The notes under the pieces are model-generated. The model saw only the letters and a list, made by a program, of their open reading frames with translations, did not search any database and had not been told where the DNA came from. The position numbers and the translations under genes are program-made. Below, piece after piece: positions 35,733 to 41,833 of a stretch of 64,000 bases of DNA (positions within the stretch are counted from its first letter, which is position 1; each line of letters starts with the position of its first letter). The DNA comes from a bacterium (lineage in GTDB: Bacteria; CAIWAD01), in contig JAUIFJ010000005.1 of the NCBI GenBank assembly GCA_030429345.1, forward strand, positions 1-64,000, given 5' to 3'.

Positions 35733-36907
35733 GAGGATTCTCCCAGCAGCACGCGGTCCAGCCGCTCAAGGCCGACGGCGAGGCGCTTCGGATGTTCGCT
35801 GACGTAACACAGGCGGAACCAGGTCTCGTATCCCTCGCCGAAGGCCGCACCGGGAACGCAGGCCACGCCTTCCGCGGCCATCGCCTGCAGGACCTTGATC
35901 GGCCCGCCGAGGCGCTCGCAGGCCGCGTTCGCGTCGACGAAGGCGTAGAAGCCGCTGTCGGGGAGCCGGCAGGGGGCGCGCAGGGTATCGCGGACGATGG
36001 CGCGCAGCTCCGCGTAGCGTCCATAGAGTCCCGGGAACCACTGCTCCCAGGCCTGCAGCGCCTGGACGACGGAAAGCTGGTTGTTGCTCGGCGCGTTGTA
36101 GACGGTGCGCGAGCTGCAGGCGTGCAGCCGTTCCGTCAGCGCGGGCCCGGCCACCGTGTAGCCGATGCGGTAGCCCGCCGCGGCCATGTTCTTCGAGAAG
36201 GTGTATACGCTGACCGTACGCTCGAAGAGGCCCGGCAGGGAGGCGATGCTGCAGTGTTCCGTATCACAGAAGATGAAGTCCTCGTAGGCCTCGTCGCTGA
36301 CGACCCACAGGTCGTGCTCGACGGCGAAGGCGGCCAGCTCCTCGATCTGGCTCCTGTCCAGCACCACGCCGGTCGGGTTGTTGGGGCTGTTGAGGTAGAT
36401 CGCCGCCGTATCCGGACGCAGGGCCGCCTGCAGGATCTCGCGAATCGGCTTGCCCTCGGCGATCGGCAGGTAGAAGTCGACATCCACCGGCACGCCGCCC
36501 GCCTCCTGGATCACGCCGCCGATCAGGTGCCAGTGCGGCGCCAGGGTCAACACGCTTTCTCCCGGGGCCAAGAGGGCGCGAAAGGCGGCAAAGAGTCCGT
36601 GGATCGCCCCGCAGGTCACCTGCAGGTGATGCGGCTCCAGGCCCGGCAGCCCGTTCTTTTGCGCCAGCTTCTCCAGCAGCAGCTGCCGCAGCCCGCCGTT
36701 GCCGCGCGTGTTCGCATAGCAATTGTAGGACGGCTGCTCCCTGTGATGCAGGGCCTCGGGACGGGCGGGTTCCGGAGCGTCCACGTGGGTATCCCCCATG
36801 TGGAGCTTGACGAGATCCGTCCCCTTCGCGGCGCGGATCACCTCCGTCACCTGCTCGAACACCGACCGGAACACCGGCTCTGCAACACGTTGACTGACTC
36901 TCGGCAT
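35729..36907 (-). CDS. Class I/II PLP aminotransferase
   Basis: The 392-residue enzyme has the fold-type I signatures YLNSPNNPTGVVLD, VVSDEAYEDFIF and the PLP-lysine segment YTFSKNMAAAGYRIGY (Lys near 238). AAGGA lies 7 nt before the ATG. It is the first gene of a three-gene coupled operon with the omega-amidase-like enzyme and an extracellular nuclease. A MtnE-like or glutamine transaminase K-like role is suggested by the neighbour, but aspartate or aromatic specificity cannot be excluded. Confidence 0.93.
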   Translation of the reverse strand: MPRVSQRVAEPVFRSVFEQVTEVIRAAKGTDLVKLHMGDTHVDAPEPARPEALHHREQPSYNCYANTRGNGGLRQLLLEKLAQKNGLPGLEPHHLQVTCGAIHGLFAAFRALLAPGESVLTLAPHWHLIGGVIQEAGGVPVDVDFYLPIAEGKPIREILQAALRPDTAAIYLNSPNNPTGVVLDRSQIEELAAFAVEHDLWVVSDEAYEDFIFCDTEHCSIASLPGLFERTVSVYTFSKNMAAAGYRIGYTVAGPALTERLHACSSRTVYNAPSNNQLSVVQALQAWEQWFPGLYGRYAELRAIVRDTLRAPCRLPDSGFYAFVDANAACERLGGPIKVLQAMAAEGVACVPGAAFGEGYETWFRLCYVSEHPKRLAVGLERLDRVLLGESS

Positions 36908-36924
36908 GGCTTGTCCTTATGAAT

Positions 36925-37064
36925 AGAAGAACTCGCACGGAGGGCACGGAGAATACGGAGAGCGCAGGGAGGAAAAAGAGGCAAGAAAAGTGCATGTACC
37001 CGAAGACCACCTTTCAACGCTCTGTGGTCTCTGTCTTCTCCGTGCCCTCCGTGCGAGCTCTTCC
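36925..37064. repeat. Inverted repeat with ~35-bp arms around a 69-bp spacer
   Basis: The left arm (36925-36960, containing CTCGCACGGAGGGCACGGAG) is matched in inverted orientation by 37030-37064 with about three mismatches. It sits between divergent genes (aminotransferase and DUF1848). A third related copy is at 33234-33269, so this is a dispersed repeat family. Confidence 0.85.
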
Positions 37065-37111
37065 AATATAGAACCCGGCAATGCGGGGGGAAAGCGGGGG
37101 ATCGGCTTTGC

Positions 37112-37117
37112 TATGTT
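37112..37117 (+). promoter_or_regulatory. Candidate -10 element directly before the DUF1848 start
   Basis: TATGTT, within GCTTTGCTATGTT, ends 6 nt before the ATG at 37124, and there is no Shine-Dalgarno sequence. The spacing fits a leaderless transcript and resembles the TTTGCTACAAT arrangement at 25122-25132. Confidence 0.35.
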
Positions 37118-37123
37118 CGCGGC

Positions 37124-38041
37124 ATGCGACCGATTTTGAGCGTATCCCGCCGTACGGATATCCCGGCATTCTACAGCCGCTGGTTCATGCAGGCCCTGCG
37201 CGAAGGGCGCTGCCGCTACCCGAATCCGGTCAGCGGCAAGGCCGTCGAAGTCAGCCTGGAGGGGCGCGAATGGGCAGGGATCGTCTTCTGGACCCGAAAT
37301 CCGAAGCCGCTCCTGCCCCATTTGGACGAGATCGATCGCGCCTTCCAGGGCCGGGTCAACTGGCAAGTCAGCTTGACTGGCATGCCGAAGCTGCTGGAAG
37401 AGAACAAACCGCCCGAAGTGTTGGTGTTGTCCAGCCTGGAAGCGCTGGGCCGGCGCTATGGCCGAAGAGCGGTTGTCTGGCGCTTCGATCCGATTCTTCT
37501 GACAACGATGACCGACCCTGAGTGGGTCCGCCGCCGTTTCGCCGAACTGGCTCCACGGATTGCGGAGTCCTGCGAGACCTGCGTCACCAGCTTCGCCGAC
37601 GACTACCGCAAGGCCCTGCGAAACCTGGACAGCCTGGAGCGCCGCAGCGAACTGCGCCGCCTGCCCATGACGGACTCCCTGCAGCGCGAGCTGCTGGCCG
37701 ACCTGCGGGACACGGCAGCGAAGGCCGGACTGAGCCTGGAACTCTGTTGCGAAGACCATCTGCTCGACGTGCCGGGCATCCAGAAGGCGCGCTGCCTGGA
37801 CTACGGCCGCCTGGGGGTGCCGGAGGCGGCAGGACGCAGCAGCCAGCCGACGAGGGCGGAATGCGCCTGCCATGCCAGCCGCGACATCGGCAGCTATGAC
37901 AGCTGCGCCCACGGCTGCCTGTACTGCTACGCGACGCAGACGCCGGCCGCCGGCAGGGACTTCCTGCGGCGTTACCGCGAAGAAGGCGGCCGCATGCCCG
38001 CCGATCGCCAAGACGAGGAATACCGTGACACAGTTTCATGA
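37124..38041 (+). CDS. DUF1848 protein with C-terminal cysteine cluster
   Basis: The 305-residue protein opens with the DUF1848 signature ILSVSRRTDIPAFYSRWF, followed by VSLEGREWAGIVFWTRNP and VVWRFDPILLT. Near residues 246-270 it carries CACH, SRDIGSYDSC, and AHGCLYCYAT. The spacing C-x3-C-x2-C looks like the iron-sulphur motif of radical SAM proteins, but it lies at the C-terminal end instead of the usual N-terminal end. The function of the family is unknown to me. The start lacks a ribosome-binding site. It overlaps the next gene by 17 nt. Confidence 0.9.
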   Translation: MRPILSVSRRTDIPAFYSRWFMQALREGRCRYPNPVSGKAVEVSLEGREWAGIVFWTRNPKPLLPHLDEIDRAFQGRVNWQVSLTGMPKLLEENKPPEVLVLSSLEALGRRYGRRAVVWRFDPILLTTMTDPEWVRRRFAELAPRIAESCETCVTSFADDYRKALRNLDSLERRSELRRLPMTDSLQRELLADLRDTAAKAGLSLELCCEDHLLDVPGIQKARCLDYGRLGVPEAAGRSSQPTRAECACHASRDIGSYDSCAHGCLYCYATQTPAAGRDFLRRYREEGGRMPADRQDEEYRDTVS

Positions 38042-39164
38042 CCTGGCCTGGTGGTGGAAGGCCATTCGGCGCATCACGCTGACCCTTGGCGTGCTGCTCA
38101 GCCTCTTCGCGATCGGCGAGGTGCTGCGCCTGTATCTCACGCTGCGCGAAGTGCATCCCTGGCTGGGCTGGGGCTTCCTGGGCGGAGGCGGAGTCGCGCT
38201 GACATGGCTCACGGTCGCCGCCCTCCGCGGTTGGAGATCCCGACCGCGCGTGCTCCCCGACGCGCCGCGCCTGGCGAAGCTGGAAGAAGCCTCGCCGGAG
38301 GAGCTGCGCCAGTACCGCCGAGCCCTGCTGGCACACGGACGCCGTTTCCTGGGCAGCGAGGCGATCTCCACAGAAGAAAGCCTGCCGGCCCCGCAGCAGG
38401 TCGAGCGCCTGCACGAGGGCCTGGCGGAAGCGCTTCCCGGACCATCCCTGATCGAGGAGATCCGCGTATACGAGGAGCAGATCCTGCGCCCCGTGCTGGC
38501 CCGCCTGGACGCCCTGGCGGAAAAGGAGATCCGCGAATCGACGGCGGACATCATCACCGCCGTGACCATTTCCCCCTGGCGCAGCGCGGATTTGATGATC
38601 GTGATCGCCCGCTCGACGGGCATGGTGCTGCGCATCAGCTGGATCTACGGCAGCCGCCCCAGCCTGCGCGGCCAGCTCGCCGTGCTGAAGGATGTGCTGA
38701 AGATCGTCGCCACGGTCAACCTGGTGGGCCTGGGGCAGCGCTTCATCGAGCGCCTCTTCACCGGCATCCCCTTCGTCGGCGGCGCCGTCGACGACCTGAT
38801 CCAGGGCTTCGGCGCGGGGTATTACGCCAACCTGGCCGGACACGCGGCCCGCGAGCGCTGTCGCAGCATCCAGCGCTGGGAATTGCGCGAGGTCGAACCG
38901 ACCCTTCTCCGCCAGATGAGCCGCTTCGCCTCGGACTTGCGCAAATGGCTGGCCACGGACCTGGGCCAAGGCCTGTGGCACCGTCTCACACGCAAGCTGG
39001 GCGGCTCGGGCTCCGGCCGCGACCGGGAACTGGAAGACCTGCGCAAAAGGCTCGACTCGCTGCTCGCCGAGATGGACGACCCGGAGGCGCTTCAGCGCGA
39101 GCTGCCGAAGACCCCGGAACCGGAGAGCTGGTTCGGAAAGATGGGACGGTGGTTCGGGGTGTGA
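38025..39164 (+). CDS. DUF697 (YcjF-like) membrane protein
   Basis: The 379-residue protein is read from a GTG at 38025 with GAGGA 6 nt upstream, overlapping the DUF1848 gene. Two N-terminal transmembrane segments lie near residues 13-31 and 46-62. A basic/acidic linker and then the DUF697 region (ESTADIITAVTISPWRSAD, VLKIVATVNLVGLGQRFIE, FVGGAVDDLIQGFGAGYYA) follow. The C-terminus is a charged coiled coil. DUF697 domains are often tied to Era-like GTPases, but none is near. Role unknown. Confidence 0.85.
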   Translation: MTQFHDLAWWWKAIRRITLTLGVLLSLFAIGEVLRLYLTLREVHPWLGWGFLGGGGVALTWLTVAALRGWRSRPRVLPDAPRLAKLEEASPEELRQYRRALLAHGRRFLGSEAISTEESLPAPQQVERLHEGLAEALPGPSLIEEIRVYEEQILRPVLARLDALAEKEIRESTADIITAVTISPWRSADLMIVIARSTGMVLRISWIYGSRPSLRGQLAVLKDVLKIVATVNLVGLGQRFIERLFTGIPFVGGAVDDLIQGFGAGYYANLAGHAARERCRSIQRWELREVEPTLLRQMSRFASDLRKWLATDLGQGLWHRLTRKLGGSGSGRDRELEDLRKRLDSLLAEMDDPEALQRELPKTPEPESWFGKMGRWFGV

Positions 39165-39323
39165 GGCCAAAGGCCTGAGCCGTGTACAGCATCTCCAGCT
39201 GCATTGTCATCCCGTGGCTTGACCGCGAGATCCCGAGCGATTACACTGAAGCGGCACTACCATCACGGCATCACCAACCCGTGAGACGAACTCGAAAAGC
39301 AGAATCGCTGCCCAGGCCAAAGA

Positions 39324-39542
39324 ATGAAACCACACTACGAACTCATCAAGGCTCAGGGCCTGAAAAACCCTTACGCCAATCAACTGCTACAGCAGATAAC
39401 GCTACAACTGGACAAGGAGACCGTCGCCTACTTCAAGTCCCTTGCCGAGGAAATGGGCATTCCCTACCAGAGCCTGATCAATTTGTACTTGCGTGATTGC
39501 GCGCAGAACCGGAAAAAGCTGCGGATCAAATGGTCGGCGTAG
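39324..39542 (+). CDS. Ribbon-helix-helix antitoxin-like protein (BrnA/CopG type), no toxin partner
   Basis: The 72-residue protein has the pattern NPYA...QITLQLDKETVAYFKSLAEE followed by GIPYQSLINLYLRDCA, typical of BrnA-like ribbon-helix-helix antitoxins that bind their own promoter. The upstream 160 bp hold no BrnT-like toxin frame and the downstream gene is on the other strand, so it appears to be a solitary remnant. It marks the left side of a toxin-antitoxin cluster. Confidence 0.8.
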   Translation: MKPHYELIKAQGLKNPYANQLLQQITLQLDKETVAYFKSLAEEMGIPYQSLINLYLRDCAQNRKKLRIKWSA

Positions 39543-39639
39543 GACCGGCATTCGCGTTCTGAACTTCCTTCAGAGGCCGAACTTCTGCTCGGGAATCCTG
39601 CTCTGCCTTTCGAAGCCTGCTTTCGCGGCACAGCGCCAC

Positions 39640-39903
39640 CTAGTTGCGTTTCTCCCTGATCGCCTCACGGCGAACCCGCTCCAGATCAGCCGCAAAGTCG
39701 TCGGCATCCTTCCCAAGCGAGGGCAATGCGGCAAAGAAGCGGTTCAGCTCCTTCACTTTTACGGGGGAGTCCTGGCTGACGGGCGAGATGCGAGCGATGA
39801 TCTTCTGTTCTCGCGCCAATTCGACGACTGCACCCTCGAAGTAGACCCTGTCCAACAGGTCCGAGAATTTCCTGACGGCCTGGGTGACGCTCATTCGTTC
39901 CAT
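39640..39903 (-). CDS. Phd/YefM-type antitoxin, solitary
   Basis: The 87-residue protein is taken from ATG 39903 with GAGG upstream; a TTG at 39921 is possible. MSVTQAVRKFSDLLDRVYFE followed by IIARISPV is the Phd/YefM antitoxin fold, whose N-terminus binds DNA. The C-terminal part (ELNRFFAALPSLGKDADDFAADL) would bind a toxin, as in VapB/Phd hybrids paired with PIN toxins. No toxin gene lies directly on either side; the PIN gene at 40065 has its own antitoxin. Confidence 0.82.
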   Translation of the reverse strand: MERMSVTQAVRKFSDLLDRVYFEGAVVELAREQKIIARISPVSQDSPVKVKELNRFFAALPSLGKDADDFAADLERVRREAIREKRN

Positions 39904-40064
39904 GCGGGGCCTCGCGTTCAACGATCCGATTATCAGATGATCACACTACTTGGCAATGGAATCCGAAACGGAAATCCGGGTTTGAGATTTCTTCACTGTG
40001 AAAGCTGTTCGAGCAGCAGGAAGAGGATCACGCGAGCATGGGGGCCACTCAAAGAAAGGGCCTC

Positions 40065-40427
40065 CTAGGAAACGAATTCCACTCCCACCTGCTCCGCCGC
40101 CCCAAGCAAGCTTTTGTCTCGAGTGAGGAGACGACACGCGTCTAGCCGTGCTGAAGCCAGCAGGTGAGCGTCGATCCAACCGATTCCCATGCCGTATAAG
40201 CGATGGTCCTCGATCATCGCCAGCACCTCAAAATCAATGGCCCGCTGCACCAGGGGCAATCGGTCGAGATGCCGGAAGACCTCCCGCCGATTGCCGATTT
40301 GGCCACAGGCCAGCTCGCCGATGACCATCGGATGAGTCAGCACCTTCGTGTCATGAAGCAGCTCCTGCAACACAGGATGCCCACTGCGCAGGTGATCGAT
40401 CCAGATGGACGAATCCACCAGGACCAT
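40065..40427 (-). CDS. vapC: VapC-type PIN-domain toxin
   Basis: The 120-residue protein has the acidic PIN active-site quartet D5 (VLVDSSIWID), E38 (VIGELACG), D86 (GWIDAHLLASARL) and D104 (LTRDKSLL). VapC toxins are Mg-dependent ribonucleases that cut tRNA or rRNA. Its ATG shares one nucleotide with the stop of vapB (TGATG), the standard coupling in these operons. Confidence 0.92.
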   Translation of the reverse strand: MVLVDSSIWIDHLRSGHPVLQELLHDTKVLTHPMVIGELACGQIGNRREVFRHLDRLPLVQRAIDFEVLAMIEDHRLYGMGIGWIDAHLLASARLDACRLLTRDKSLLGAAEQVGVEFVS

Positions 40428-40621
40428 CAACGAGCACCTTTGCGACGTGGAATGTCCTTGAGATGCGGCATCGTTCCGCCCAGCGCCGCCAGCCGGCGGG
40501 CGCTCTCGTTGGCGATCAGGGCCTCCAGCCCCATACGCACCAGGGCCGTCTTTTCCTTCACGCCGGTCATTTCCGCGGCGGTGGCCAGCAGTTCGTCGTC
40601 GATGTTCAATGTTGTCCTCAT
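40427..40621 (-). CDS. vapB: VapB-type antitoxin
   Basis: The 64-residue protein begins MRTTLNIDDELLATAAEMTG, a ribbon-helix-helix N-terminus, and ends in a basic tail that would contact the toxin. The ATG at 40621 is preferred over an upstream ATG at 40648 because the latter lies inside a 19-bp palindrome that looks like the operator. It precedes vapC. Confidence 0.9.
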   Translation of the reverse strand: MRTTLNIDDELLATAAEMTGVKEKTALVRMGLEALIANESARRLAALGGTMPHLKDIPRRKGAR

Positions 40622-40630
40622 ATGCACAAA

Positions 40631-40649
40631 GATGCATCCCGGATGCATC
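40631..40649. promoter_or_regulatory. Palindromic operator candidate for vapBC
   Basis: GATGCATCC, one central C, then GGATGCATC form a perfect 9-1-9 inverted repeat. It is 9 nt upstream of the vapB start codon, where VapBC complexes commonly bind to repress their own promoter. Confidence 0.7.
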
Positions 40650-40776
40650 GATTCAAGCTCGATCTACAGGACATGAAAAGAGTGTGCCAAGGAAGAGGGA
40701 TTGAAAAATCAGTGGTTGGGCTGGAGCGCGATCGTTTGTCGCCGGATTCAGAATTCAAATATGAACAGGTAGAAGA

Positions 40777-40896
40777 CTACAGCAGGAAGAACATCGCCAG
40801 CCCAACTACGAAGAGTGCCAGCAGGGCAGCGTACCCGCTTGATGCCTTTGCCAGCCCTTTCGTATCACAAAGGTTGGTTTGTCCTCTGTGCGCCAT
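40777..40896 (-). pseudogene. Fragment or diverged copy of the small membrane-protein gene at 41589
   Basis: The last 15 codons read ALLALFVVGLAMFFLL before TAG and match the C-terminus of the gene at 41589-41765 (ILSALFVVGLAVYFLFA). A 24-nt stretch is identical (40796-40819 versus 41611-41634). A 39-residue frame can start at ATG 40896, but its first half is unlike the intact gene and overlaps the RelE gene by 32 nt. It is most easily read as a duplicated 3' end left when the toxin-antitoxin cassette arrived. Confidence 0.55.
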
Positions 40897-41152
40897 GCCA
40901 GACAGCGACAATCCAGATGGTTTTCCCTTTGACCTTGTAGAAAAAGCGATACGGTGACACGATGATTTCACGAAACGGCAGGCCGGGAGATTCCGGAATC
41001 TTTCGACCCGAATCGGGATCCTCCAACAGTTTCCGCAGCGACTGCTCGGCTTTTCTGCGGAAGCGCCTGGCTGCTGCCGGCTTGTCCCGGCGAATGAAGT
41101 CCAGGCCCGTCAAAAACTGTTCCCTGGCCGAGGGCGTGAAACGCAGCCGCAT
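40865..41152 (-). CDS. RelE/ParE-superfamily toxin
   Basis: The 95-residue protein has the RelE/ParE pattern: LRFTPSAREQFLTGLDFIRR, a basic central helix, KIPESPGLPFREIIVSPYRFFYKV and VAVWHGAQR at the end. Family members either cleave mRNA on the ribosome or inhibit gyrase. The final strand motif with Arg and Tyr is kept, so it could be active. Its ATG directly abuts the stop of the antitoxin gene with no intervening base. Confidence 0.9.
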   Translation of the reverse strand: MRLRFTPSAREQFLTGLDFIRRDKPAAARRFRRKAEQSLRKLLEDPDSGRKIPESPGLPFREIIVSPYRFFYKVKGKTIWIVAVWHGAQRTNQPL

Positions 41153-41428
41153 CTAGTCGTCTTCCAGCAAACGATCCGCTTCCGCAAGAACGCTGTCCAG
41201 GGAATGCCCTTCACCGGCAGCAATCTCTCGATCTCCCTGCGCGAGCAATTGCAGCAGCTTTCGATCATTCTCGGCCTTCTCATAGCTTTCCATACTGATG
41301 AGAACAGCCGCAGCCCGGCCCCGCTGAGTAATGATCAGGGGCTGATCCGAGGTTTTGACTCGCTGAAGAACTGCAGCAGCATCCTTGCGCAGGTCGGATA
41401 CGGGGATGATGGGCGGAATCTTCGACAT
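41153..41428 (-). CDS. Phd/YefM-family antitoxin paired with the RelE/ParE toxin
   Basis: The 91-residue protein starts at ATG 41428 (MSKIPPIIPVSDLRKDAAAV). Its N-terminal DNA-binding half includes PLIITQRGRAAAVLISMESY, the hallmark of Phd/YefM antitoxins. The acidic C-terminus (LDSVLAEADRLLEDD) would wrap the toxin. It forms a gapless operon with the gene at 40865-41152. Confidence 0.9.
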   Translation of the reverse strand: MSKIPPIIPVSDLRKDAAAVLQRVKTSDQPLIITQRGRAAAVLISMESYEKAENDRKLLQLLAQGDREIAAGEGHSLDSVLAEADRLLEDD

Positions 41429-41588
41429 GGGGGTCCTCCTGCTTGTATGCCCAAGAGTACGTTTACAGACCCTCCGATTCAAAGCAAAAACGAACATAGC
41501 CGTTTCGCCCACCATGCCTTGCAAGAAGGGCAACCCCCTGCAAGGCTGGGGAGGATTTGCGCTGTCAGGAATTCGTGTGATCCAAAGA

Positions 41589-41765
41589 CTAGGCGAAAAG
41601 GAAATAGACTGCCAGCCCAACTACGAAGAGTGCCGACAGGATCGCGATGAAGAGCGCACTGCTGATCCCCGTGTTCTCCCGCGCATTCCGCTTCTCTTCC
41701 TCGGTCTGCGGCTGTGTCGGGTCGTAGCTGGACTTCTTCGGGGTGTGCGGAACGTGAATCATCAT
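41589..41765 (-). CDS. Small single-pass membrane protein
   Basis: The 58-residue protein (ATG at 41765) has a hydrophilic N-terminus (HVPHTPKKSSYDPTQPQTEE) and one C-terminal transmembrane helix (ISSALFIAILSALFVVGLAV). No family is recognised. The presence of a second copy of its 3' end at 40777-40820 supports it as a real gene and suggests the toxin-antitoxin cassette entered at its tail. Confidence 0.65.
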   Translation of the reverse strand: MMIHVPHTPKKSSYDPTQPQTEEEKRNARENTGISSALFIAILSALFVVGLAVYFLFA

Positions 41766-41833
41766 GGGTCAATGCCCCAGGCGTTCTTTGTATGACATGA
41801 AAATCCACAATGGAACCTGCATGCCCAATTTTC

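Noticed and set aside
39165-39323. A BrnT toxin upstream of the BrnA-like antitoxin
   Set aside because: No frame of the expected ~90 codons with BrnT motifs exists in this 159-bp stretch.
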